Notes under the pieces: generated by a model
Told to the model about the DNA's origin: nothing
Database searches by the model: none
Seen by the model: the letters and a program-made list of their open reading frames with translations, nothing else
Assembly: GCA_964574635.1 (NCBI GenBank)
Contig: CAZNOG010000004.1
Span: forward strand, 62,001 to 126,000
Reading direction: 5' to 3'
Origin: CAZNOG01 sp964574635
GTDB taxonomy: Bacteria > Bacteroidota > Bacteroidia > Flavobacteriales_D > Cryomorphaceae
Length of the DNA: 64,000 nucleotides
Shown: piece after piece, positions 25,462-34,220 of the stretch
Layout: each line of letters begins with the position of its first letter
How positions within the stretch are numbered: position 1 is the stretch's first letter
Made by a program: the position numbers and the translations under genes

Positions 25462-25896
25462 ATGGTAGCCCTGGACGTAAATAATATTCAAATCGCGGAA
25501 AGTGTCGATCTGCCATTCGCTTCTTACATATTGCTGGCGGACAACATCGTTTGGGTGCGCTACAAAACCTACGATAAAGAGATCGGCCTGGAAGAAGCCA
25601 TTCAAAGCACGGACGCCGTAAGCCGATTGACGCGGGACTTGCCCGTTTCCATTATCATCGACGTGCGCGGTTGTTACATCAATTTTTCCAACGAGGCCCG
25701 GGAATACTTCGCCCGAGACGCCAATTACACGGAAAAAAGGAAATCCCAAGCCTTGGTCATCGACGGTTTGGCGCACAAGCTGGTCGCCAATTTCTATATG
25801 CGGTTCAATCGTCCCACCTGCCCCGTCGCCGTTTTCGAGAACCCTCAAGAAGCCCTCGAATGGACGAGGAAAATCCGCACCCCGGAAAAGGAATAA
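25462..25896 (+). CDS. STAS/SpoIIAA-like protein (DUF7793 type)
   Basis: A 144-residue cytosolic protein with alternating strands and helices. The tail, VIDGLAHKLVANFYMRF followed by NRPTCPVAVFENPQEALEW, matches a Bacteroidota family related to STAS or Sec14-like domains. Members are small and often single genes, with no proven function. It is divergent from pyrD and converges with smpB ten bases away. The ATG at 25462 fits the first strand; the open frame reaches further upstream without support. Confidence 0.7.
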   Translation: MVALDVNNIQIAESVDLPFASYILLADNIVWVRYKTYDKEIGLEEAIQSTDAVSRLTRDLPVSIIIDVRGCYINFSNEAREYFARDANYTEKRKSQALVIDGLAHKLVANFYMRFNRPTCPVAVFENPQEALEWTRKIRTPEKE

Positions 25897-25905
25897 ACGC
25901 GGGCC

Positions 25906-26358
25906 TCAGTGCTTCATCGCCCGGTCCATCGCCCGCTTGTCTTGTTTCGCCTTCAAAGACTCCCGCTTGTCGTGGAGCTTTTTCCCCCGTGCCAACGCCA
26001 CTTCCACCTTTGCGAATCCACTTTCCGCGATGTACACTTTGGTCGGCACGATGGTCAACCCCTTGTCTTTGAGCGATTTTTGAAGTTTGACCAATTCCCC
26101 TTTGTTCAAGAGCAATTTCCTGTCCCGCGTCGGTGACTCGTTGTTGTAACTCGCCGGTTCATAGGGAGAAATGTGCATATTCTTGATCCACAACTCCCCC
26201 GACTTAAAGAAACAATACGCCTCCTTAATGCTCGCCTTTCCCTCGCGTATCGACTTGATTTCCGCGCCGGTAAGTTTGATCCCCGCCTCGTACTTGTCGA
26301 TGAGTTCGTACTCGAAAGACGCTTTCTTGTTCCTGATATTTACCTGTCCGGCTTTCAT
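25906..26358 (-). CDS. smpB: SsrA-binding protein
   Basis: A 150-residue basic protein matching SmpB: NKKASFEYELIDKYEAGI, LTGAEIKSIREGKASIKEAY, and the Lys-rich C-terminal tail GKKLHDKRESLKAKQDKR that enters the ribosome decoding channel. With tmRNA it rescues stalled ribosomes. No tmRNA gene was recognised in this window. Length is normal. Confidence 0.95.
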   Translation of the reverse strand: MKAGQVNIRNKKASFEYELIDKYEAGIKLTGAEIKSIREGKASIKEAYCFFKSGELWIKNMHISPYEPASYNNESPTRDRKLLLNKGELVKLQKSLKDKGLTIVPTKVYIAESGFAKVEVALARGKKLHDKRESLKAKQDKRAMDRAMKH

Positions 26359-26428
26359 AGACGCGTCGCAAAACTAATGAATTCCACTCTGCCAAAATGC
26401 CGAAAGAAGTTGCGATTTCGGTTCTTTT

Positions 26429-26651
26429 GGGCGTGCCCCCGGTCTGTCTCGCATTCGCAGATCGTCCTCAACGGCTCAAAGCCTCATTTCATTGTAAAAT
26501 CAAAAAAGTCCGGGGTCGGTCTACAAGCTTTATTCGGACTTGCCCTCGGCGCGCATCCGTATGCGCGGTCGTGAGCTTCCAAGGTCGCTACGCCCACCCT
26601 ACGGCTGCGTGCCGAGGTCTGCGCCGAGATACCGCTTTCCGCCCTCACGCG
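26429..26651 (+). repeat. Interspersed structured element, copy A
   Basis: About 223 bases between smpB and the superoxide dismutase gene. It opens with GGGCGTGCCCCC, contains GGTCGGTCTACA at 26514-26525, has a long central hairpin (CCTCGGC near 26544 pairing with GCCGAGG at 26611, CTCGGCGC with GCGCCGAG at 26621), and ends with CCGCTTTCCGCCCTCACGCG. Two further copies, B and C, share both ends and the GGTCGG box but not the hairpin sequence. Copy A is in the orientation called plus. Confidence 0.75.
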
Positions 26652-26671
26652 AAGTGAAACTCACGGAAACG

Positions 26672-26696
26672 AAAAAGGCCGCCATTCGGCGGCCTT
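26672..26696 (-). terminator. Rho-independent terminator of the superoxide dismutase gene
   Basis: AAGGCCGCC and GGCGGCCTT make a nine-base perfect stem with a four-base loop, followed by T on the minus strand. It lies 31 bases past the stop of the gene. Confidence 0.85.
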
Positions 26697-26727
26697 CCTT
26701 GCACTGTAGCGGACAATCACAATCGGA

Positions 26728-27339
26728 TTATCCTTTGGCGTTCGAGTAGTTCTTCGCCACTTCGTCCCAGTTCACCACGTTCCAAAAAGCCGAAACGTAG
26801 TCGGGACGGCGGTTTTGATATTTCAGGTAGTAGGCGTGCTCCCACACGTCCAATCCCAAGATCGGTGTGCCTTTCACGTCGGCTACGGGCATCAGGGGAT
26901 TGTCTTGGTTTGGCGTGGAGCTCACTTCCAACTTACCGTTTTTGTTTACGAGCAGCCAGGCCCATCCGGAACCGAATTGAGTCTTGGCCGCGGTTTCAAA
27001 GGCTTCCTTGAATTTGTCGAAGCCGCCGAGATCGGAGTCGATGGCTTTGGCCAAATCACCCGAGGGTGATCCACCGCCGTTGGGGCTCAATATTTTCCAA
27101 AACAGGGAGTGATTGTAAAAGCCACCACCGTTGTTTCGGACCGCCGGACCCAATTTGTCCACTTTGGAGAGGATTTCCTCTATGCTTTTGTTCGCGTTCT
27201 CGGTCCCTTCGATGGCTGCGTTCAGGTTGTTCGTATATCCCGCGTGGTGCTTCCCGTGGTGAATTTCCATTGTTTTCGCATCGATGTGCGGTTCGAGAGC
27301 ATCGTGGGCGTACGGTAAAGAAGGGAGTGTAAATGCCAT
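26728..27339 (-). CDS. sodA: Superoxide dismutase (Fe/Mn family)
   Basis: A 203-residue cytosolic enzyme that turns superoxide into oxygen and hydrogen peroxide. Metal ligands are His27, His77, Asp164 and His168 (DVWEHAYYLKYQ). Features such as GSGWAWL and STPNQDNPL are seen often in manganese or cambialistic forms, so the metal is uncertain and the symbol is provisional. It starts with a short AT-rich leader and has its own terminator. Confidence 0.93.
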   Translation of the reverse strand: MAFTLPSLPYAHDALEPHIDAKTMEIHHGKHHAGYTNNLNAAIEGTENANKSIEEILSKVDKLGPAVRNNGGGFYNHSLFWKILSPNGGGSPSGDLAKAIDSDLGGFDKFKEAFETAAKTQFGSGWAWLLVNKNGKLEVSSTPNQDNPLMPVADVKGTPILGLDVWEHAYYLKYQNRRPDYVSAFWNVVNWDEVAKNYSNAKG

Positions 27340-27532
27340 GATATTTTGATTTTAAAAGGTTAAGGTTTCCGGCCGCCGAAAATACCCTATTTTCGGTTTG
27401 ACCACGAAATGAAGGTGATCAGCCGTGTATTTCAACAAGCAAATTTCGCAAATGTTTCGGAGGATACCGACGTTTGCCGATAGAGATTTCTTATGTACGC
27501 ATTGGCTCACCAATCGCGGCGTAGCGTCGTTG

Positions 27533-27952
27533 TCACCCGCCCCCGCCTTCCTCGTCCCTCGGGGTTCCTTCACCGGCCGTCAGACGCAGTGCCAAAAGGT
27601 TCATGAAAATGGATGCCGGCGCGATCACCGCCATCGATACCGCGTCGGACCCCATGAAATTCACCCCTGCGAAATACAGAAACGCAATGGCGATGGGCCA
27701 CATCATAAACCGGGAAAACCTTTGGATTCCTCCCCCACCCCACGCACCCAATCGCGTTCGGGTGAACAACAAACACAGACCGGCCGCACCCAGTACCACG
27801 GCGTGGTACCTTTTGCCCGATTCCAACAGCTCCGCCGAGGCACCCGACCTTTCGATGCGGTCCAAAATCACGACTTCGAACACGATAAGCACCAAGAGCA
27901 GAAGAGTCAGCAAATTTCCCGCAGCTTGCAGATCTATCTTTTCTTTCAACAT
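27533..27952 (-). CDS. Small four-span membrane protein
   Basis: A 139-residue hydrophobic protein with about four predicted membrane spans (about 12-30, 50-64, 85-103 and 108-122) and a polar Gly/Glu-rich tail. No family recognised. It is divergent from the Mrp operon, and its start lies 120 bases from the first Mrp gene. It could be a regulator or accessory of that operon, but nothing beyond position supports this. Confidence 0.55.
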   Translation of the reverse strand: MLKEKIDLQAAGNLLTLLLLVLIVFEVVILDRIERSGASAELLESGKRYHAVVLGAAGLCLLFTRTRLGAWGGGGIQRFSRFMMWPIAIAFLYFAGVNFMGSDAVSMAVIAPASIFMNLLALRLTAGEGTPRDEEGGGG

Positions 27953-28075
27953 TCCGGATTGCCTCCTAAAAAATCGGTGAAATTAACGGATTGGAGCGGA
28001 TGCACAATCAAAATACTTTTTTGAAATCTTATCTTCGCCGTTCCTAAAAAACCAAATACGACCGAAGATTCGTCG

Positions 28076-30379
28076 ATGCTGACCATTGTACTTTTGGGAT
28101 TCTTCCTTTCGCTCATTCTTATCCCGTTCGGACGGTTCCTGAAGGGAAAAGCGGCGTATTTATTCGGATTGATTCCACTGGTGAAGTTCATTTATTTCGC
28201 GAGCTACATTCCACGGGTCGCTTCCGAAGGTTCCATTCTCACCACGTACGAGTGGGTGCCGTCTTTGGGCGTCAACCTCGGTTTCCACCTCGACGGGTTG
28301 TCCTTGATTTTCGCCCTGATGATCACGGGCATCGGCGCGCTGGTGTTTTTCTATACCGCGTACTACCTCAAAGGTCAGGCCCACCTCGATCGATTTTACG
28401 GCTATTTGTCCACCTTCATGGCTGCCATGCTCGGCATGGTGTTGGCCGACAACCTCCTGACGATTTTCGTGTTTTGGGAACTCACCACCGTCACCTCCTT
28501 CTTCCTCATCGGTTACCTCCACTTCGATGCGGCTTCGCGGCGCGCCGCGCTGATTTCCTTGGGAGTGACCGGACTCGGAGGCATGGCGCTGTTCGGGGGT
28601 TTGCTCCTCATGGGGCACGTCTCCGGCGAGTCGTCTATTTCCGCCCTGCTGCAATCGGGATTTGATTTCCAAAACCATCCGTGGTACTTGTTGACCGTCA
28701 TTCTGATTTTCGGGGCGGCGTTCACCAAGTCGGCGCAGTTTCCATTTCATTTCTGGCTGGGGCACGCCATGGCCGCACCCACGCCCGTCAGCACCTATCT
28801 CCACTCCGCGACCATGGTCAAGGCGGGGGTGTATATCTTGCTGAGATTTACCCCACTTCTCGGCGGAACCGCCGTATGGAACGACACCCTGCTCATCGTC
28901 GGCGGCATTACCATGGTGTACGCCGCGGTACACACCATTTTCCGGACGGATTTAAAGGCCATCCTGGCTTATTCCACCGTGGCGGCTTTGGGAATTTTGG
29001 TGTTTCTCACGGGGCTAGGGACGGCACACGCCCTGTCGGCCGCCGTGCTGTTCATCGTGGTTCACGCCATCTACAAAGGCGGACTTTTTCTGGTCGTCGG
29101 TGGCATCGACAAGGCCACGGGAACGCGTGACGTTACCCGGTTGCGCGGCTTGGGCCCCTACATGTGGCCGTTGGCTTTGGCGGGTTTTTTCCTCGCCGTG
29201 ATGAGCGCCGGCTTCCCCCCTACGCTGGGCTTCATCGGAAAGGAATTGATCATGGAAGCGACCACGCGTCACGCGGTCGCACCGTGGATCGTCACGGGGT
29301 TGGCGGTGGCCGCAAACGCGTTTCTCCTCTACGCGGGATTCGTCGTGGGAATCCGGCCATTCTTCGGAAAGCGCCCGCCGGAAGCTGATCCGCCCAAACC
29401 TGTGCACCCCATGCTCTGGGTTCCCCCCACCGTCCTGGCCTTGCTCGGGTTGTACTTCGGAATTTTCCCGGGCCATCTTCAAGCCGCGCTGATCGAACCC
29501 GCCGTGGCGGCCTTCGGCGAAAACCTGCCCGCCGCCTTGAAGCTGTGGCACGGCATGAACCCCTTGGTGTGGGTGAGCCTCGGAACCTTCGCGATCGGGT
29601 TAATCCTCTACTTCGCCATCCGACCCTCCCACGGTCTTGAAGATCAAATCAAAAAACTGGAATTCATTTCACCCGAGCGGTTGATTCAGCGCATCACGGC
29701 GGGATTTTTGTCCTTTTCCCGATCCTGGACCGAGTTTTTCCAAACGGGCTACCTCCGCCACTACATCATTACCATCGTCTTGTTTTTCATCGGAGTGACG
29801 GGATATCAATTGCTCGAGGGCTCCGGTGTCACCTTGTCTTACGTGGCGATGCAGCCGCTTACCGTCTACGAAGTCGGGGTTACCTTGGTTCTGGTCGTGG
29901 CCGTCATGTTCATCGTGTTCAGCCGATCGCGCTTGATCGCGGTTGCGGCCATGGGAGTGCTCGGTTACTCCATCAGTTTGATCTTCGTGTTTTACAGCGC
30001 ACCCGACTTGGCCATGACGCAGTTTTCGATAGACACCTTGACGGTGATCTTGTTTATGCTCGTACTCTACCGACTGCCCAAGTACCTGAATCTCTCAGAC
30101 CTGCGATCCCGAATTCGCGACGGTGCCATTTCCCTGTTGTTCGGCACGCTGATCGTGTTCGTGGCGCTGGAAGTACTCGCGGCGCCCACCAGCAGGGAAA
30201 TCAGCAAGTTTTTCGCGGAAAACTCATACAAGCTGGCCCACGGCCGAAACGTCGTTAACGTGCTGCTGGTCGACTTCAGGGGTATGGATACCATTGTAGA
30301 AATTACCGTGCTGACCATCGCCGCCATCGGGGTGTTCGGCCTGTTGAAATTACACATCAAAACCGGAAACATCGACTGA
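28076..30379 (+). CDS. mnhA: Na+/H+ antiporter subunit A (Mrp/Mnh complex)
   Basis: A 767-residue membrane protein related to NADH dehydrogenase subunit NuoL. Proton-pathway features are Glu135 in FWELTTVTSF and the Lys-bearing region FTKSAQFPFHFWLGHAMAAPTPVSAYL-like. The last 200 residues match the DUF4040 part that bears APDLAMTQFSIDTLTV. Bacillus MrpA is slightly longer. It forms one of the ion-moving channels of the seven-subunit Mrp antiporter, which expels sodium in alkaline or salty media. TATCTTCG near 28030 is close to the -7 consensus. Confidence 0.95.
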   Translation: MLTIVLLGFFLSLILIPFGRFLKGKAAYLFGLIPLVKFIYFASYIPRVASEGSILTTYEWVPSLGVNLGFHLDGLSLIFALMITGIGALVFFYTAYYLKGQAHLDRFYGYLSTFMAAMLGMVLADNLLTIFVFWELTTVTSFFLIGYLHFDAASRRAALISLGVTGLGGMALFGGLLLMGHVSGESSISALLQSGFDFQNHPWYLLTVILIFGAAFTKSAQFPFHFWLGHAMAAPTPVSTYLHSATMVKAGVYILLRFTPLLGGTAVWNDTLLIVGGITMVYAAVHTIFRTDLKAILAYSTVAALGILVFLTGLGTAHALSAAVLFIVVHAIYKGGLFLVVGGIDKATGTRDVTRLRGLGPYMWPLALAGFFLAVMSAGFPPTLGFIGKELIMEATTRHAVAPWIVTGLAVAANAFLLYAGFVVGIRPFFGKRPPEADPPKPVHPMLWVPPTVLALLGLYFGIFPGHLQAALIEPAVAAFGENLPAALKLWHGMNPLVWVSLGTFAIGLILYFAIRPSHGLEDQIKKLEFISPERLIQRITAGFLSFSRSWTEFFQTGYLRHYIITIVLFFIGVTGYQLLEGSGVTLSYVAMQPLTVYEVGVTLVLVVAVMFIVFSRSRLIAVAAMGVLGYSISLIFVFYSAPDLAMTQFSIDTLTVILFMLVLYRLPKYLNLSDLRSRIRDGAISLLFGTLIVFVALEVLAAPTSREISKFFAENSYKLAHGRNVVNVLLVDFRGMDTIVEITVLTIAAIGVFGLLKLHIKTGNID

Positions 30380-30381
30380 TT

Positions 30382-30795
30382 ATGCCATCCGTCATACTAC
30401 GCGTCGCAACGAATTACCTCATTCCCCTTCTGTTGCTGTTCTCGATCTTCATCTTGCTGAGGGGGCACAACTTGCCGGGAGGCGGTTTTGTCGGTGGATT
30501 GATCGCCACCATCGCTTTCGTTCTCCACATGTTCGCCAATTCCGTGAAGGAAACGAGGGCGCTGCTGGTGATCCATCCCGGGTTTCTCATGCCCATCGGT
30601 TTGTCGCTGGCATTGCTCGCCGGACTTTCGGGCATCATTTTGCAGGATTTGCCATTCATGACGGCCCTGTGGTTCGATCAACCCATTCCGGCCCTGGGCA
30701 TCGTGGGTTCGGCGCTGCTGTTCGATGTCGGGGTGTACATCGTGGTCGTGGGTGTTTCGCTCACCATTATTTTCACCATATCAGAAGTGGCTTAA
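30382..30795 (+). CDS. mnhB: Na+/H+ antiporter subunit B
   Basis: A 137-residue protein with four membrane spans and the MnhB motif LRGHNLPGGGFVGGL. It starts two bases after the stop of subunit A. In the complex it sits beside the C-terminal part of subunit A. Confidence 0.94.
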   Translation: MPSVILRVATNYLIPLLLLFSIFILLRGHNLPGGGFVGGLIATIAFVLHMFANSVKETRALLVIHPGFLMPIGLSLALLAGLSGIILQDLPFMTALWFDQPIPALGIVGSALLFDVGVYIVVVGVSLTIIFTISEVA

Positions 30796-30798
30796 ACT

Positions 30799-31155
30799 AT
30801 GGAACTCGTCTTGGCCATATGCATCGGTTTGTTGTACGCGGCGGGCATCTACATGATCCTGAGGAAAAGTCTCGTTAAGCTCATCATCGGTCTGACGCTG
30901 CTGGGCAACGGGGTGAACCTTCTGATCTTTTTGCTCGGACGAATTACCAAGGGCGCTCCACCGCTGATTCCCGGGAATCTGGAGACCTTCGGCGATATAT
31001 ACGCCGACCCCGTTCCCCAGGCCTTGATCCTGACGGCCATCGTCATAAGCTTCGGGCTTCAATCTTTCGCCATCGTACTGATCAAGAGAGTGTACAGGAT
31101 CGTCAACACGGACAATTTGGACCGTTTGGGTAACGAAAACGAGGAACAGGCATGA
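30799..31155 (+). CDS. mnhC: Na+/H+ antiporter subunit C
   Basis: A 118-residue NuoK-like protein with three membrane spans and the motif GLTLLGNGVNLLIF. The terminal part after LTAIVISFGLQSF is typical of MrpC. Its stop overlaps the start of subunit D by four bases (ATGA). Confidence 0.94.
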   Translation: MELVLAICIGLLYAAGIYMILRKSLVKLIIGLTLLGNGVNLLIFLLGRITKGAPPLIPGNLETFGDIYADPVPQALILTAIVISFGLQSFAIVLIKRVYRIVNTDNLDRLGNENEEQA

Positions 31156-32660
31156 CGCAGCACATCATCCTATTTCCCGCCTTGTTCCAAATGTTCCTGG
31201 CCTTGGGAATGTTGTTTTTCTGGTCGCGCACGCGCATCCAAATCCTGATCAGCGTGATCGGGAACATACTGAATATCTGCCTGGCCATCACTCTCTTTCA
31301 CACCGTTTGGACAGAGGGCACCTTGGTTTTGCAGGCGGGAAATTGGGAAGCGCCGTTCGGGATCACCTTCGTCGCCGACACCTTCTCCGCCACGTTGGTT
31401 CTGCTGACCTCCATCATCGGCACCGCGGTTTCTTTGTTCATTCCGGCGACGGTGATTCGCCACCGGCTCAAGTTCGGCTTCCTCCCATTGTTCCACTTCC
31501 TGTTGATGGGCGTGACGGGTGTGCTGCTCACCGGCGACATCTTCAACCTTTACGTTTGGTTCGAGATCATCCACATCTCCTCATTCGTATTGTTGGCGTT
31601 GGGCAGCGAGAGGTACCAGCTCCAAGGCGCAGTGAAGTACTTCACGTTGAACATGCTGGCCTCCATCATTTTCCTTACCGGTTTGGCGATCCTCTACGGA
31701 TTGATGGGTACTCTGAACATGGCCGATTTGGCGGTGAAGGCAGGGGAGGTCGAAACCGACAACCTCCTCTTTATCTGCGCAATGTTTTTCTTCGTTGGTT
31801 TCGGCATCAAATCGGCCATCTTCCCCATGTATTTCTGGCTCCCCGATTCGTACCACACCCCGCCCACGGCGGTTTCCGCCATTTTCAGCGGTCTGCTCAC
31901 CAAGGTGGGCGTGTACGCCATTATCCGCGTGTTCAGCCTGGTCTTTTTGGGAAACCAGTTCATCGCCGATCTGGTGGGCGTGGTGGCGATCATTTCCATA
32001 TTGAGCGGCGGAGCGGCGGCTCTGCTTCAGAACAATTTGAGAAAGGTGTTCGCCTACCTCATCATTTGCCATATCGGTTTTCTTATCGCCGGATTGGGCA
32101 TTTTCAACGAGGCTTCCGTTTCCGGTACGGTGTACTACATGATGCACGACATGGTGGTGAAAGCCAATTTGTTTTTGATCGCCGGATTGGTATTCCGCAT
32201 CATGGGCACGGAAGACTTGAGGGAACTGGGTGGATTGTACGCCTCCCACCCAAAAATTTCCTTGCTCATCGCGGTGACGTTTTTTTCGGTCATAGGCATA
32301 CCGCCCCTGTCGGGGTTCTGGCCGAAGATCAGCTTGATCCGGGGCAGCCTCGAAGGGGGAGAGTTTTTCGCCATGGGGGCCATCCTTTTCGGTAGCTTCC
32401 TGACGTTGATGGCATTGGCCCGGGTGTGGTCCAAGGCTTTTTGGCGGCCCGCAAAACCGCTGAAACGCATCGAGGGTTTCGTCTATTTCAGCGATCTCAC
32501 CACCCGGCGAAAATCCTTAATTTTGGGTTCCATTGCCATGCTTACCGCCGTGACCTTGTACTTTGGTTTCGGCGCCGAACAGGTGCAGTCGGTCGCACAA
32601 AGAATCGCCACCGAAATCATTGACAAAGACACGTACGTTAACGCCGTTTTCGGCTTATGA
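31152..32660 (+). CDS. mnhD: Na+/H+ antiporter subunit D
   Basis: A 502-residue NuoN/NuoM-like protein with about fourteen spans. Glu138 in NLYVWFEIIHISSF corresponds to the essential proton-pathway glutamate of MrpD; the later GIKSAIFPMYFWLPDSYHTPP carries the channel lysine region. It is the second ion-moving channel of the Mrp complex. It overlaps subunit C and is followed by a 40-base gap. Confidence 0.95.
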   Translation: MTQHIILFPALFQMFLALGMLFFWSRTRIQILISVIGNILNICLAITLFHTVWTEGTLVLQAGNWEAPFGITFVADTFSATLVLLTSIIGTAVSLFIPATVIRHRLKFGFLPLFHFLLMGVTGVLLTGDIFNLYVWFEIIHISSFVLLALGSERYQLQGAVKYFTLNMLASIIFLTGLAILYGLMGTLNMADLAVKAGEVETDNLLFICAMFFFVGFGIKSAIFPMYFWLPDSYHTPPTAVSAIFSGLLTKVGVYAIIRVFSLVFLGNQFIADLVGVVAIISILSGGAAALLQNNLRKVFAYLIICHIGFLIAGLGIFNEASVSGTVYYMMHDMVVKANLFLIAGLVFRIMGTEDLRELGGLYASHPKISLLIAVTFFSVIGIPPLSGFWPKISLIRGSLEGGEFFAMGAILFGSFLTLMALARVWSKAFWRPAKPLKRIEGFVYFSDLTTRRKSLILGSIAMLTAVTLYFGFGAEQVQSVAQRIATEIIDKDTYVNAVFGL

Positions 32661-32700
32661 CGCCTCTCGAAACTTAAATATTGGGATTCGCAACGAAGCC

Positions 32701-33177
32701 ATGAGAAATAAGATACTCGTTCACCTGCTGTTGGTTCTCGTGTGGTTGGCACTCACGGGAGAATACACGTGGGTGAACTTCGTGTTCGGGTTTATCGTGA
32801 GCTACTTTGCACTCTGGCTGGTAGACCGAACTTCCGATACCAAAAAGTACATTCAGTTCATCCCGAGATTCATCGGTTTCATCTTGTTTTTCATCTGGGA
32901 GCTCATCAAGGCCAACGTAATGGTGGCCTACGAAGTGGCCACGCCTTCCCTGAACATGAAGCCCGGCATCGTGGCGTTTCCCATGGACGTGAAGAGCGAT
33001 TTGGAAATCATCATTCTCACGAGCGTCATCGCGCTGACTCCGGGCACCTCGCCGGTGCAGATGTCACAAGACAAAAGCACCTTGTACATCCACGGCATGA
33101 ACATCGGCGATCGGGACGAGTTCGTGCGCGACATAAAAGAAGGTTTTGAAAAGAGAATCATCCAACTGTTCGAATGA
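32701..33177 (+). CDS. mnhE: Na+/H+ antiporter subunit E
   Basis: A 158-residue protein with two N-terminal membrane spans and a soluble C-terminal domain holding MDVKSDLEIIILTSVIALTPGTSP, the hallmark of MnhE. ATG at 32701 starts the first span directly; the open frame upstream is not conserved. Its stop overlaps subunit F (ATGA). Confidence 0.94.
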   Translation: MRNKILVHLLLVLVWLALTGEYTWVNFVFGFIVSYFALWLVDRTSDTKKYIQFIPRFIGFILFFIWELIKANVMVAYEVATPSLNMKPGIVAFPMDVKSDLEIIILTSVIALTPGTSPVQMSQDKSTLYIHGMNIGDRDEFVRDIKEGFEKRIIQLFE

Positions 33178-33446
33178 CCATTGAGCAATATCTGCATATC
33201 GTCATCTTGCCGATTTTGGCACTGAGCGCCGTCCTGATCTTGATCCGGTTCGCCATCGGTCCGAGTTTTTCGGATCGCGTGGTGACGCTCGAGCTGCTCA
33301 TCACCACCGGGCTGGGTGCGATCGCGGTATTTTCGGTTTATTCGAACGTGCCCACTTATTTGGACGTGGCCATGATCGTGGCGCTCATCTCCTTCTTGGC
33401 CACGGTGGCATTTTCACACTACATCGAAAAAAGAAAACGTCCATGA
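33174..33446 (+). CDS. mnhF: Na+/H+ antiporter subunit F
   Basis: A 90-residue protein with three membrane spans and the MnhF motif RFAIGPSFSDRVVTLE. It overlaps its neighbours by four bases on each side, as is usual for tightly coupled Mrp genes. Confidence 0.93.
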   Translation: MTIEQYLHIVILPILALSAVLILIRFAIGPSFSDRVVTLELLITTGLGAIAVFSVYSNVPTYLDVAMIVALISFLATVAFSHYIEKRKRP

Positions 33447-33865
33447 CACTGACTTTCGCCGAATATGCAATCATGGCTTTGATGACCCTCGGGGCGCTCT
33501 TCGTGCTTCTGGCGGCCATAGGCGTGGTGCGCATGCCCGATCTCTACTTGAGGATATCGGTGACCACCAAGGCGTTGACTTTGGGTGTGGGGATGATCCT
33601 TTTCGGAGCGGCCATCCACTTCAGCGACATCACCACCACGACTCGCATTTTGGCCATCGTATTGTTTTTGTTTCTCACGGCACCCATTTCGGCCCACCTT
33701 ATCGGAAAGGCCTCCTATTTCGTGGGGGTACCCCTATGGAAAAAAACGCTTTTGGACGAATTGGAAGGGAAAGAAGACACCCGCGCCGAATTGGGTGTGC
33801 CCGAAGACAAGGCCAAACCGTCGGGAGTAAAGGATTCGTCGGAGACCGAAAAACCCTTTCGATAA
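33443..33865 (+). CDS. mnhG: Na+/H+ antiporter subunit G
   Basis: A 140-residue protein with three membrane spans and the MnhG motif IGVVRMPDLYLRIS. The last 45 residues are a polar, charged extension. It is the final gene of the operon; the next 350 bases hold a structured repeat and no clear terminator. Confidence 0.93.
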   Translation: MTLTFAEYAIMALMTLGALFVLLAAIGVVRMPDLYLRISVTTKALTLGVGMILFGAAIHFSDITTTTRILAIVLFLFLTAPISAHLIGKASYFVGVPLWKKTLLDELEGKEDTRAELGVPEDKAKPSGVKDSSETEKPFR

Positions 33866-34028
33866 GGGAAATCGAACGTCCCCAATTTCGAATTGCGCGT
33901 TTTACGGCTCTATGGGAATTTACCGCCCGAGGCGCTTAGAATCTTTGTCTCTGACGTATATCTTTGCGGGCGAATTGAAACGTGGAACTTATTGATGTGC
34001 CGTGCTGCCATTCGCTTTGATCGCGACA

Positions 34029-34178
34029 CGCGTGAGGGCGGAAGGCGGCATCCCCCGGACGTTGCCGCGTAGGGTTTGTAGGTTTTGTGAGAGCGACGGG
34101 GAAGCTCCTCACAAACCGTACAAACCCACGCGGGAAAGACGGGGATAAAGCCTGTAGACCGACCTGCAAGGGCACGCC
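34029..34178 (-). repeat. Interspersed structured element, copy B
   Basis: On the minus strand it starts GGCGTGCCC, carries GGTCGGTCTACA (34148-34164 region), and ends GCCCTCACGCG, matching copies A and C. Its centre is a long imperfect hairpin: GGGTTTGTAGG... at 34072-34091 pairs with the arm at 34108-34127, and the stem continues outward through CCGCGT/ACGCGG, about 30 base pairs in all. The rest of the 33866-34220 gap holds nothing else I can identify. Confidence 0.75.
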
Positions 34179-34220
34179 ATAAAAATTCGACGCACTTAGA
34201 ACGACAAAAACCTCACACCC

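Noticed and set aside
31307..32395. 362-residue plus-strand frame overlapping mnhD
   Set aside because: Out-of-frame shadow: it is Arg- and His-rich and lacks membrane spans or motifs, whereas mnhD has clear family features.
34072..34127. Hairpin as a transcription terminator for the Mrp operon
   Set aside because: The stem is long and imperfect, lacks a T run on the plus strand, and is part of a repeat family with two other copies.
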